From contig JAYFQE010000015.1 in NCBI GenBank assembly GCA_034927345.1, positions 248,001 to 312,000 of the forward strand: a DNA stretch of 64,000 nucleotides, given 5' to 3'. Shown here one piece after another: positions 34,821 through 43,814 of this stretch. The DNA comes from JAYFQE01 sp034927345. GTDB lineage: Bacteria > Bacillota > Clostridia > Saccharofermentanales > UBA5734. The notes beneath the pieces were generated by a model. The model saw only the letters and a program-made list of their open reading frames with translations, searched no databases and was not told the origin of the DNA. The stretch's first letter is position 1. Every line of letters starts with the position of its first letter. The position numbers and the translations under genes are program-made.

Positions 34821-36554
34821 TTACTTGATCGCGGCGGATTTCTCGGCAGCCGTTTTCCATTGTTCGGCATACCAGTCGGCAACTTGCTGAACGCCGGCGT
34901 TCTGGAAATCTTCGATAGCGCTTTGTTTATTGGCGCTGAATTCGGAATCAGATTTGGACAGGATCATTTTAGCGGCGTCTTTGATGCACAGTTCGTCCAG
35001 TTTGGCATCCATTCTCTTGATGTCATCCGGAGCGGTCGGCAGTAGAGCCAGCGCGAAGGCGTCCTGCGTAGAAGCGTTCTTGGATTTACCATCGGCGATC
35101 TTTTTCTCGAAGATCTGCTGCGGATATTTGACGCCATAGTGCTCGGCAAAATCTTTCTGCAGGTTGTTCAAGGACAACGGATAGACGCTGGCGTCATTGA
35201 ACAGGCTGACCGCTTTGCCGTCATTGGGATTGATGGTGAACGGGCTGAGGCCGATAAAGTTGGAGTCAAAACCGATGCCGCTTTGCAGCCAGGGATCGCC
35301 GCCGGCTTTTTGCAGTTCGATTGTGGCGTCTTTAAGGGTCGGCACACCGCCGACAGCTTCCCAATCCTTGTCTTCGACGCCGCTGAAGAGGGTTCTGCTG
35401 CCTTCATAAGAATAGAAATAGTCAAGCAGATCCATGGCTTTGTCAGGAGTCTGGCAGTTCTTGGTTATACCGAAGCATTTGTCGGTCCAGCCGGCTTTGG
35501 CATTGGCGCCGCCCCATTGAAAGCCCCAATCCAGCGGCAGAACTTCGAAGCCCTTGGCATCTTTGGCATTATTGGTGTTGAAATCGCCCATAGCCCAGGT
35601 CGCCGGTCCGGAAAGCAGTTGTCCGGCGGTTGCTTTGGCGCCGAAATCGGCGAATTTCTGAGTCAGCGCGTCAGGATCCAAAATCCCGAGTTGGTTGGCT
35701 TTGTAATAGTATTCGACGCATTTCCAATAAGCGGCTTCCTGATCAAGCAGCATATTGGTGATTTGGTTGGTATCGACTTTCAGCAGTTCGGTTTTGCTGC
35801 TGGTCTGGTAGTAACCCAGGACGCCGTCCATCGGGATATGCAGACACCAGTTGTCCCAGTCGGAGAAAGCGGAAACGCCATAGACCGGTTTGCCGTCATC
35901 CGTCTTAGGATGGTTTTTGACCATTTCAGCCAGCATATTCAGAAAATCATCGGTACTCTTGATTTCCGGATAGCCCATTTCCTTGTAATAATCCCAGCGG
36001 GTAACCAGGCCGATAGAAGGATCTGCGGCTGTGGCGTCGGAACCGACCTGCACCGGCAGGAAATAGGTCGCGTTCTTGCCGTCGCTCCAGTAAGCTTTAC
36101 TGAAAGCAACCGTCTGCGGGATGGTTATCGTGATATTTTTACCGTTGGTGGCAAGCAAGTCGTCCATGGCGATAACATTGCCGCCTTCAATCAGTTGGTT
36201 GAATTTGGAGGTATCGACCCTGACGATATCCGGCAGATCGCCGCCGGCCAGCAGAACATTCAGTTTATCCTGATCTGCCGGGACAAATTCAACGACAACT
36301 CCTGTTTTAGCGGTCATTTCCTGCTGGACAGGGCTGTCTTTGTATTTATTCTCATCGCCGTTAAGCGTGAGAATGCTGATGGTAACGGTCTTTTGCGGCG
36401 CCGTTGTGGTTCCTGAGCTGACAGAGCTGCCGGATGTGCCCGAACCGGACGTCGTTGCGCCGGTTTGAGCGGGATTGCAGCCGCTGATGGAAAAGACTAA
36501 AAGCGTGGTCAGAAGCAGTGCCATGAGCTGGGTTGTGATTTTTGCTTTTTTCAT
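34821..36554 (-). CDS. Extracellular solute-binding lipoprotein (second sugar ABC system)
   Basis: A 577-residue lipoprotein. The signal peptide ends at the lipobox SISGC (Cys26), followed by a Gly/Ser/Thr linker (~27-55) and an LplA-like binding domain (SPVQQEMTAKTGVVVEFVPAD; LLAGGDLPDIVRVDTSKF). It shares little obvious identity with the first lipoprotein at 13616-15214, which suggests a different ligand. AGGAGGAAATTTGCACG precedes the ATG. It is 75 bases downstream of the second permease. The operon continues with GH35 and GH2 enzymes, so the ligand is probably a beta-linked oligosaccharide. No ATPase gene is present. Confidence 0.93.
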   Translation of the reverse strand: MKKAKITTQLMALLLTTLLVFSISGCNPAQTGATTSGSGTSGSSVSSGTTTAPQKTVTISILTLNGDENKYKDSPVQQEMTAKTGVVVEFVPADQDKLNVLLAGGDLPDIVRVDTSKFNQLIEGGNVIAMDDLLATNGKNITITIPQTVAFSKAYWSDGKNATYFLPVQVGSDATAADPSIGLVTRWDYYKEMGYPEIKSTDDFLNMLAEMVKNHPKTDDGKPVYGVSAFSDWDNWCLHIPMDGVLGYYQTSSKTELLKVDTNQITNMLLDQEAAYWKCVEYYYKANQLGILDPDALTQKFADFGAKATAGQLLSGPATWAMGDFNTNNAKDAKGFEVLPLDWGFQWGGANAKAGWTDKCFGITKNCQTPDKAMDLLDYFYSYEGSRTLFSGVEDKDWEAVGGVPTLKDATIELQKAGGDPWLQSGIGFDSNFIGLSPFTINPNDGKAVSLFNDASVYPLSLNNLQKDFAEHYGVKYPQQIFEKKIADGKSKNASTQDAFALALLPTAPDDIKRMDAKLDELCIKDAAKMILSKSDSEFSANKQSAIEDFQNAGVQQVADWYAEQWKTAAEKSAAIK

Positions 36555-36629
36555 CGTGCAAATTTCCTCCTCTTAAGATTGGATCTATTGATGACCGGCG
36601 AGTCGTTACGCCGAACAATCCGATGGAGT

Positions 36630-37511
36630 TTATCCCTTGATGGCGCCGAGCATGATGCCTTTGACGAAGTATTTTTGCATGAAGGGATAAACGAACAGAA
36701 TGGGTATGGTGACAACCGTGGTAATGGTCATCCGTACGGCCTGCGGCGTTATCTGGATCACAACGCCGTGGGTTTTGTCCGTTTGCTGGGCAATGGAACT
36801 GGCTTTGTTCAAGTACTCGTAAAGGACGAGCTGCAGCGTTTTTAATTGATCATTCTGAACCAGGATATAATTGTCAAACCAGCTGTTCCACTGGCCGACG
36901 GCCGCAAAAACGGCGATCGTGGCAATAATCGGTTTGGAGAGCGGGAAAATGACTTTGCGGAAGATCATGAAGTAGCCTGCGCCATCCAATTTTGCCGATT
37001 CTTCCAGCGATTGGGGCATTTGTTCAATGAACGTTTTCAACAAAACGATGTAATAGGCCGATATGGCGCTGGGAATGATATAAAGCAAAAAACTATTATT
37101 CAGATGATAGGTCTTCATCGTCAGATACCAGGGGATCAGGCCGGAGTTAAAATACATGGTGATGACGAGAAAGCGGTAAACGATCTTTCGGCCGCACATC
37201 TCCTGTTTGGAGACCAGATAGGCAAAGAAGGAACAGCAGACAATCGTGATCGCTGTTCCGCAGATGGTGCGCAGGAGCGAAACAAAGGCCGAAGTAAACA
37301 TGCCCTCCAACTGGAAAACCCGGACGTAATTATTAAAGGTAAAGCCTCTGGGGAAAAGGGTTATCCCTTTCTGCGCTTCTGATGGATTACTGAGCGAATA
37401 AATCAGGACATAATAGAAGGGATAGATGCAGAGCAGGAAAAACATGATCAACAGAAAGCCGTTGATCAGGCTGAAGGATCTATCTGATAGCGATCGTTTC
37501 ATTTCGTGCAT
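36630..37511 (-). CDS. ABC transporter permease (YtcP/LplC type)
   Basis: About 293 residues, six helices, EAA loop LEESAKLDGAGYFMIFRKVIFPLS, family pieces SNPSEAQKGITLFPRGFTFNNY and YFVKGIMLGAIKG at the end. The best start is the ATG at 37511 with GAGG eight bases before it; the longer frame begins with a GTG that overlaps the ribosome binding site. It follows the partner permease by 26 bases and pairs with it to move the substrate of the lipoprotein at 34821. Confidence 0.93.
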   Translation of the reverse strand: MHEMKRSLSDRSFSLINGFLLIMFFLLCIYPFYYVLIYSLSNPSEAQKGITLFPRGFTFNNYVRVFQLEGMFTSAFVSLLRTICGTAITIVCCSFFAYLVSKQEMCGRKIVYRFLVITMYFNSGLIPWYLTMKTYHLNNSFLLYIIPSAISAYYIVLLKTFIEQMPQSLEESAKLDGAGYFMIFRKVIFPLSKPIIATIAVFAAVGQWNSWFDNYILVQNDQLKTLQLVLYEYLNKASSIAQQTDKTHGVVIQITPQAVRMTITTVVTIPILFVYPFMQKYFVKGIMLGAIKG

Positions 37512-37537
37512 GATAACCACCTCATCGGTTATAAACG

Positions 37538-38485
37538 TTATATGATGCTGTTGCCCCTGATCTTTTTGGATATGCCGTTGATGCTGAAGAGCAGGGTAAT
37601 GCTGACAACGGTCTTGAAAATGCCGATTGCCGTGGCATAGGAATAATCATTGGTTATCAAGCCGATCTTGTAGACATAGTAGTCGATAACTTCGATGCGG
37701 TCGGCGACCATGCTGTTATAAAAGACAAGATACTGATCCAGACCTACGGAGAGGACATTGCTGGCAGAAAGCAGGAGCAGGACGACAAAGGTCGGCGCGA
37801 CCCCGGGGATGGTGATATGCAGGATGCGTCTGAAACGGCCGGCTCCGTCGACACTGGCGGCGTCGTAGAGTTCATTGTCGATGCCGGCGATAGCCGCCAG
37901 GTAGATGATCGCGTTCCAGCCGGTGCTTTTCCAAAGCCCAAGGGCGGTTTGAAAATACCAGACGGCTTTCTCATTGCCCAGGAGCGTGGTTGACGGTTTC
38001 GGCATATTTAAAAGCGTCAGCAGGTTGTTCAGCAAACCATCGGAAGAAAAAATATTGAACGCCAGGGAAAAGACAATAATCCAACTGACAAAATTCGGTA
38101 AAGTCGTCGTTGTCTGAATGAGCTTCTGGAAATGCCTGGATCGGGTCTCCGTGATCATGATGGCGAAGATGACCGGCACCGGCGCCAGCAAAATGCCCAG
38201 GAAACTCATAACCAACGTGTTGCGCAGGACACGCAGCATATCGCCGCCGTCATGCAGCATCAGCGCAAAATACTTAAGACCGGCAAAACTTGATTGCGAC
38301 AGGGATATGCCGGGTTTGTAGTTGAAAAAGGCAAAGACCCAGCCAAACAGAGGGACATAGCTGAAAGCAAAAACGAAAGCGACGAAAGGCAAGGCCATCA
38401 AGAGCAAGATGATGCCGTCCCGGTTGCGTTTCTTTTTCTTGTTATGTAGAACAAGGCTTTGGCCAATTTGGACATTGTCTGTCAT
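37538..38485 (-). CDS. ABC transporter permease (LplB type)
   Basis: A 315-residue permease with a basic cytosolic N-terminus (HNKKKKRNRDGIIL), six helices and the EAA loop YDAASVDGAGRFRRILHITIPGV. GGAGATACGCTCAT precedes the ATG. It is the first gene of the transporter-hydrolase operon. The 165-base gap before it (38486-38650) separates it from the kinase gene. This gap is AT-rich and is where a promoter responding to the two-component pair upstream would be expected. I see TTGCAA in it near 38565 (minus strand) but no convincing -10. Confidence 0.93.
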   Translation of the reverse strand: MTDNVQIGQSLVLHNKKKKRNRDGIILLLMALPFVAFVFAFSYVPLFGWVFAFFNYKPGISLSQSSFAGLKYFALMLHDGGDMLRVLRNTLVMSFLGILLAPVPVIFAIMITETRSRHFQKLIQTTTTLPNFVSWIIVFSLAFNIFSSDGLLNNLLTLLNMPKPSTTLLGNEKAVWYFQTALGLWKSTGWNAIIYLAAIAGIDNELYDAASVDGAGRFRRILHITIPGVAPTFVVLLLLSASNVLSVGLDQYLVFYNSMVADRIEVIDYYVYKIGLITNDYSYATAIGIFKTVVSITLLFSINGISKKIRGNSII

Positions 38486-38650
38486 ATGAGCGTATCTCCT
38501 TTGCTTATGATGTAAAAATACACGACCTGGCGCCCGAACGAAATAAATAATCTAAAGAAATCCTTGCAATAAATGCATGAATAATCGAAAACGCCTTTTC
38601 TTTGCAGAAAAAGTTATACATTTTACGGTTTATTTGCACAAAAGCTCTTT

Positions 38651-40498
38651 TTACAGTTGATCCGGATCTTGCCGGGCAGATTCCGGCAGAACGGTGATTT
38701 TAGGAATCCAGATCGTTGTTTCAGTATACTCGCCGGGTACGCTGCCGATATTAAGGCCATATTTCTCGCCGAAATTCAGTTTGATTCTGCGGTTGACGTT
38801 ATAAAGGCCGACATTTTCTTCCAGGCCGGGTTTCTTGCAACTTCCGTTTTCAAAACTGCTGATAATCTCCTTCAGCCGTTCCGGTTCGATACCAGTCCCG
38901 TTATCGGAAACGACAACGATCAGCGTATCGTTTTCTTCCCGGGCATGGACGACGATTTCCAGCGATTTCATATAATGCATGCAGTGGGAGACGGAGTTTT
39001 CCACAATCGGCTGCAGAATGAACTTGGGAATATAGAGTTCTATCAGCTGTTCCGGGATATCGAAGCGGAATTTCAACGAGTTGCCGAAACGCCAATTGAC
39101 GATTTTCAGATAATTGTCCAGATAATCCATCTCTTCATGGATCGTCCACATCCGGTTTTGATTTTTAAACGCCGGCCCGAGCAGATTGCCCAGGGCAATA
39201 ACGCTTTCGACAACATTATTGGCATTGACCATGGAACCCATCCACTTGATCATGTTCAGGGTGTTATAGATGAAATGAGGATTGATCTGCGCCTGTAGCG
39301 CTTCTATCTCCAATCGGATTTTTTCTTCCTGCATTTCATCATTTTTCTGCACCAGCCGGACAATGCTCAGCGACATCTCGTTAAACCGCGATATCAGGAC
39401 GCCCAGCTCGTTTTCGGGAATCCGGCTTAAGGTAACGCCCAATTTGCCGCTGCTGACGTCGTTCATTTTACTGGACAGCACGTCAAGCGGCTTGGTGATT
39501 TTTTTGATCCAGGTCAGCGAAACGATGAAAATAACCAGGATGCTGGTAATAAAGATGGCCATGATCAGCTTCTGCACCATGTTGATATCGCCGGTCAAAT
39601 CGCTGAACGGTATTTCATCGATCAGATACCAGTCGGAGTCCTGCAGCCGATAATAGACAATCTGTACTTTAAGATCGTTTTTCATGGACGTCAGGCTGCC
39701 GTAGTTTTCACGGAGATTGATATCGGAAAAAATCGGGCTGTTCTGGCCGATACTCCGGCCGTCGCCGCTGGAAACTATTTTTCCGGTGCTGTCGATGATG
39801 TACATATACTCATTTTCCCGGTTAAAGTTGCTGCTGTAAATGGAAGATATATATTGCTCATCAATGTTGAAGACCAGCGTTGAACTGCGGTTCGGTTCGA
39901 TAATCGGCTTGACGCCTTTGGTCAGGCTGATCAGGTAGATGTTGCTGTCGTGGATGCTGCGGTTGGGGTTGAAGTCGGTTTCCTGCAGGCCGCCGTCCAT
40001 GATGATCGCCGGGAAACGCTCGGCTGCGGCTTTATAAAGCTGTGAGTTGTAAAACCAGTTGTTCTTTTCGCTGCCCCAGTTGTTATAGGAATATCGGTAA
40101 CTGGCGCCGACTGCTCCGCCGTTTTCCGTGAAGAGGTAAATCGAATTGATATAGTTGTAGTTGGCGATGAAATTGTCGATGCGGCTGATAATGCTGTTAT
40201 ATCCCTCGACGGTGCTGAAATCGGGCTTGTCGTAATTGTCGATCAGAAATTGCTGGATATCGTCGCTCTGCATAAACAGATTGGCCAGATTGTTGACCTC
40301 TTCAAAAACCTTGCCGATGTTGTAATCGGATTGGCTGAATTGCTGCAGCAAGTATTTTTCATTATTCTTTTCAAAAACGTCCATGATATAGCGATAACTG
40401 AAGTAAGAACCGGCGGCCAGAACAACAAAGCTGACAAGGGTATAATAGATAATCAGCTGCGTGCGCAGATTAAAGAAAAAACGGCGAAATTTACTCAT
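38651..40498 (-). CDS. YesM-type sensor histidine kinase
   Basis: About 615 residues from the ATG at 40498, behind CGGAGGTCCGA. A membrane helix (~12-35), a large extracellular sensor domain (~40-290, likely dCache), a second helix (~300-320), HAMP (TKPLDVLSSKMNDVSSGKL), then the His_kinase domain with the phosphoacceptor in INPHFIYNTLNMIKW (~405). The HATPase has SDNGTGIEPERL and LYNVNRRIKLNFG. This is the class that controls carbohydrate uptake in Bacillota. It is 24 bases after the response regulator and upstream of the ABC operon, which it most likely controls. Confidence 0.94.
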   Translation of the reverse strand: MSKFRRFFFNLRTQLIIYYTLVSFVVLAAGSYFSYRYIMDVFEKNNEKYLLQQFSQSDYNIGKVFEEVNNLANLFMQSDDIQQFLIDNYDKPDFSTVEGYNSIISRIDNFIANYNYINSIYLFTENGGAVGASYRYSYNNWGSEKNNWFYNSQLYKAAAERFPAIIMDGGLQETDFNPNRSIHDSNIYLISLTKGVKPIIEPNRSSTLVFNIDEQYISSIYSSNFNRENEYMYIIDSTGKIVSSGDGRSIGQNSPIFSDINLRENYGSLTSMKNDLKVQIVYYRLQDSDWYLIDEIPFSDLTGDINMVQKLIMAIFITSILVIFIVSLTWIKKITKPLDVLSSKMNDVSSGKLGVTLSRIPENELGVLISRFNEMSLSIVRLVQKNDEMQEEKIRLEIEALQAQINPHFIYNTLNMIKWMGSMVNANNVVESVIALGNLLGPAFKNQNRMWTIHEEMDYLDNYLKIVNWRFGNSLKFRFDIPEQLIELYIPKFILQPIVENSVSHCMHYMKSLEIVVHAREENDTLIVVVSDNGTGIEPERLKEIISSFENGSCKKPGLEENVGLYNVNRRIKLNFGEKYGLNIGSVPGEYTETTIWIPKITVLPESARQDPDQL

Positions 40499-40521
40499 TC
40501 GGACCTCCGGGTACGGCTTAA

Positions 40522-42102
40522 TCAAGACTTACGGAATTCATTGGGGCTCATGCCGGTTGTCTTCTTGAAAACTTTGCAAAAATAGGTTGTTTCGGTAAAG
40601 CCAACCTTTTCCGCCACCTCATAAGCTTTCAGATTGGTTGATTGCAGCAGATTTTTCGCCTGCTCGATCCGCAGGTTGTTCAGGTAGCCGACGAAATTCT
40701 CCTGGACTTCTTTCTTGAAAAGATTGCTGAAATAGCCGGCGCTGAGATTGACCTGGCGCGCGACCTGATTCAAGGTGATGTTCTTCTCATAATGGTTCCG
40801 GATATAGCGCAGAGCTTCGGTTATTTCACGGCTGAACGTCTGTTTTTTGATCAGCGCGGCATGAACGCTGATGATAAATTCCCGGAAACTGCCGATACAT
40901 CCGTCCAGGGTTTCTTGCCCGGCAATCTGATGGATGGAATCGGTCACGGCATCGGAGAGATTGGCAAATTGCGCGGAATTGATCTGGAAAGCGATTCCTT
41001 GTAGAAGCTGGATGAAAAATTCCTTGATTTGTTCCTTGGTTTTCAGGGTCTTGGCAAATTCATCAATCCGTTGATTATACGCCTGGTTTTCTTTTTCGCT
41101 CAGCATGACGGCCAACTCGCTTTGATTCTGCAAAGCCAGCAGTTTCTCCTGAAAAGCGTTTTCCAGCAAAGGGGCGTCGTCCGTATACAGACGGCCGTAT
41201 CCCTGGTAGAATTTGTGGCGCAGGGCGTTGATCGCCTGTTCGTACAAAGCTTTCAGCGAGGCAAACTGGTTGCCGGGATTGCTGATGCCAAAGGTGACCG
41301 ACGCGTCGAAATAGATGCTCAGCAAATTGCGGATGGTATCGGTGACCGTTATCAAAAGCGGCGAAAGGTTTGGCTTTTCGGTCGGTCCGTCGAGATTGAT
41401 CAGAATGACATAATACTCGTCCGAATCATGAAAGGCCACGCCCGTTCCGGAGCTTTCCAGAATTTCGTTCAGGACATTGAGCAGAGAAATTTTGACAATG
41501 TCTCCCTTATTGTCCTGGAAACGCGTTTTCATCTTTTCATAGTTGTCGATCTCCATGACGCAGACCAGCAGGTTATCTTGCCTGAGCTGCAAATGCTGGA
41601 GCTTGATGTAGTTCTGGAATTCTGTCTCGCAGAAGAGGTTATAGAAAATATAACCCTTCAGGATCCGTTCGTTCAAAGCGTCTTTTTCCGCGCCTTTTGC
41701 CGTTTCACCCATCTCATGGCCTGACTGGTCCAGTTCACTTTGAACTTTCAGCAGAACCGACTCAATATCGGCTGTCGTCATCGTCAGCTTCAGGATATAG
41801 TCGCTCACACCCAGCGACATGGCCTGGCGGACCAGGTCGAACTGCTCGACACAAGTTAAAATCAGGATCTTCGTTGCTTTATCGTTTTCCCGGATTTTAC
41901 GGATCAATTCCATGCCGTCCATAATCGGCATCCGGATATCTGTAATCAAAATATCCGGTCTGTTTTTCTCATATATTTCCCAGGCAGATTGTCCGTCTTG
42001 CGCATCCGCAAGCACATGCATGCCGAATTTTTCCCAGTTGATAGAATTTTTAAGACCTAGTCGGACCAGCATCTCGTCTTCGGCGATCAATACCTCATAC
42101 AT
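40522..42102 (-). CDS. YesN-type response regulator with AraC DNA-binding domain
   Basis: About 526 residues from the ATG at 42102 (MYEVLIAEDEMLVRLGLKN), with GGAGG eight bases before. The receiver domain carries the phosphoacceptor Asp in DILITDIRMPIMDGMEL and the conserved Lys in VSDYILKLTM. A ~300-residue middle region has no clear domain name. The C-terminal ~100 residues are an AraC-type double helix-turn-helix (ITLNQVARQVNLSAGYFSNLFKK; LKAYEVAEKVGFTETTYFCKVFKK). It is partnered with the kinase immediately downstream. Target: probably the ABC/hydrolase operon at 38485. Confidence 0.94.
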   Translation of the reverse strand: MYEVLIAEDEMLVRLGLKNSINWEKFGMHVLADAQDGQSAWEIYEKNRPDILITDIRMPIMDGMELIRKIRENDKATKILILTCVEQFDLVRQAMSLGVSDYILKLTMTTADIESVLLKVQSELDQSGHEMGETAKGAEKDALNERILKGYIFYNLFCETEFQNYIKLQHLQLRQDNLLVCVMEIDNYEKMKTRFQDNKGDIVKISLLNVLNEILESSGTGVAFHDSDEYYVILINLDGPTEKPNLSPLLITVTDTIRNLLSIYFDASVTFGISNPGNQFASLKALYEQAINALRHKFYQGYGRLYTDDAPLLENAFQEKLLALQNQSELAVMLSEKENQAYNQRIDEFAKTLKTKEQIKEFFIQLLQGIAFQINSAQFANLSDAVTDSIHQIAGQETLDGCIGSFREFIISVHAALIKKQTFSREITEALRYIRNHYEKNITLNQVARQVNLSAGYFSNLFKKEVQENFVGYLNNLRIEQAKNLLQSTNLKAYEVAEKVGFTETTYFCKVFKKTTGMSPNEFRKS

Positions 42103-42190
42103 TCCATCAGCCTCCAAACTGCCATTTTACAAAAACCACGCCTGGAATTCAACAGACCGTCCATACGTCATTTTTCACCCCGGTAAACGG

Positions 42191-43360
42191 TCAGATGCCG
42201 CCGCTGGTAAAAAACTTCTCGATAACAATAGCTGCCGCGGAGAGAATGTCGTATTCCGGTCCGATTTTGGAAGGAAGAATCTGCAGCTGATGGATATTAC
42301 GGGTCATGGCGGCTTGCCCGGCATACTGCCGGATGTCGCCCAGCAGCATATCCGGCCGGTCGTTAATGTCGCCGGTCAAAATAACCGCTTCCAACTCTAA
42401 CAGATTCATGGCATTGACGATTCCGGCCGCCAGATAACGCGCCTGCCGGGCGATGGCCGCCCGGCAGATCCCGTTGCCTGCCTCGGCTTGATCCACGACT
42501 TCATGCCAGCTTTTTACGGAGACCTCATTATCACGTAAATATTGGTAAAGCGCGGGCATGGAAGCATAGAGTTCCAGGCAGCCCCGGTTGCCGCAGCTGC
42601 AGGCCGGTCCGTTGACATCCAGCGTCGTATGGCCGATTTCACTGCCAAAACCGCCGACGCCGCGGTACAGCTGACGGTCGATAATCATGCCGGCGCCAAT
42701 GCCGGAATCGATCACCAGCAGCAGAAAACTTTTAAAAGACGGCCCCTGGCCATAGTTCTTTTCAGCCAGGGCCAGCGCGGCGGCATTATTCTCCAATAAA
42801 GCGTCAACGTGAAAATACTCGGAAAAAGCCCGGGCTATTTCCACCTGATGCCAGAGTGGAAAGTTCGGCGGGTTCAGGATGGTTCCGGTCGCAATATCGA
42901 CGGGCCCCGGCGTGCAGATGCCGATGCCCAGCAGGCTTTCGCGGGGGACGGCATTGGCGTCCAACAGGGTTTGCACCGCTTTTTCAAGCGGCGCCAAGGC
43001 AGCCGCTGCCGTCGGATAACGGTTCAACATAAACGTTTCCCGGGCGACGGGAGTGCCCTTGAAGTCGACCAGGCCGATATGGCAGCCTTCGCGGCTGATC
43101 GACACGCCGGCGGCATAAAAGCGCCGGGGATTCAGATCGAGTAAAATGGGTTTGCGGCCAAAACCTGCCGCGGCCGTGCCGGTCTCCAGCAAATAACCTT
43201 TATCGAGCAATTCGTCGACGAGTATGGTTACCGCCGCTCTGGTCAGACCGGTCAAACGGGCCAGATCCGCTCTAGATACGCTTTTCCGGCGTATTAAAGT
43301 CAGGATGAGGCGAAGATTGTCGCTTTTCATATTGGCTGAATTCATTGCGCCGTGTTTCAC
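42191..43360 (-). CDS. ROK-family transcriptional repressor/sugar sensor
   Basis: About 389 residues. The best start is the GTG at 43360 (GAGG nine bases earlier); ATGs further in are alternatives. N-terminal winged helix (SRADLARLTGLTRAAVTILVDELLDKGYL). The ROK domain has the phosphate-binding DSGIGAGMIIDRQLYRG and the zinc cluster CSCGNRGCLELYAS with all cysteines. Many such proteins bind a sugar or sugar phosphate and repress uptake genes, as NagC/XylR do. It lies 74 bases downstream (minus strand upstream side) of the YesN gene in the same orientation, so it may be the first gene of that transcript. Ligand unknown. Confidence 0.92.
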   Translation of the reverse strand: MKHGAMNSANMKSDNLRLILTLIRRKSVSRADLARLTGLTRAAVTILVDELLDKGYLLETGTAAAGFGRKPILLDLNPRRFYAAGVSISREGCHIGLVDFKGTPVARETFMLNRYPTAAAALAPLEKAVQTLLDANAVPRESLLGIGICTPGPVDIATGTILNPPNFPLWHQVEIARAFSEYFHVDALLENNAAALALAEKNYGQGPSFKSFLLLVIDSGIGAGMIIDRQLYRGVGGFGSEIGHTTLDVNGPACSCGNRGCLELYASMPALYQYLRDNEVSVKSWHEVVDQAEAGNGICRAAIARQARYLAAGIVNAMNLLELEAVILTGDINDRPDMLLGDIRQYAGQAAMTRNIHQLQILPSKIGPEYDILSAAAIVIEKFFTSGGI

Positions 43361-43469
43361 ATTTATTATCCTCAAATTCTTCGATGGGCTTATTCTATGC
43401 TGGACACGGTAAATTTGTCAAATAGATTAACCATCTGAACTCAGGGTATTTCGCCACGCTTATACGTAA

Positions 43470-43497
43470 GAGGGGCTGTCTCATGACAGCCCCCCTC
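43470..43497. terminator. Imperfect GC-rich hairpin
   Basis: AGAGGGGCTGTC (43470-43481 region) and GACAGCCCCCCTCT (43485-43498) pair with two extra C residues in one arm and a TCAT loop. No U-tract follows on either strand. It lies about 110 bases upstream of the ROK start. It could be a terminator for an upstream plus-strand transcript or a leftover element end. Confidence 0.35.
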
Positions 43498-43539
43498 TAC
43501 TGTGCGCCACCAGAAGACGCTTTCGGTTAACCGGTCAGA

Positions 43540-43690
43540 TTATTGGGCTGGACCGGTGATTGATTCGTTTGTCCGGACCGTGTCGCCGGCTGTCGGAACG
43601 ATGCCGCCTGCTTTTTCATGCAGCGGCACGCCGAGTTTTTCCAGCGTGATGAATATTTCCGAACAAGCCCAATATCAGTTCAGCAGGATC
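43540..43690 (-). other. Gene-free stretch with a possible protein-coding remnant
   Basis: The region 43413-43814 has no convincing gene. On the minus strand a short frame ending at 43540 reads EIFITLEKLGVPLHEKAGG and continues to TGPAQ stop. The adjoining frame upstream reads DPAELILGLFGN. This looks like the C-terminal end of some protein with a frameshift, but I do not recognise the family. It could also be chance coding. No promoter or ribosome binding site is associated with it. Confidence 0.25.
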
Positions 43691-43814
43691 ATTATACTCC
43701 TGATTTCAAATAATGAAACAACCGGGACCGACTTTTCCGCGAGGCTAAATAAGGATATAATTAAACCGATGGATGCAAACGAAAATGACGCAACCGGTCA
43801 GGAGTGATTTAAAA

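Noticed and set aside
35139..36416. A 425-codon plus-strand frame opposite the second binding lipoprotein.
   Set aside because: Long only because of the codon use of the real gene on the other strand; no ribosome binding site or recognisable motif.
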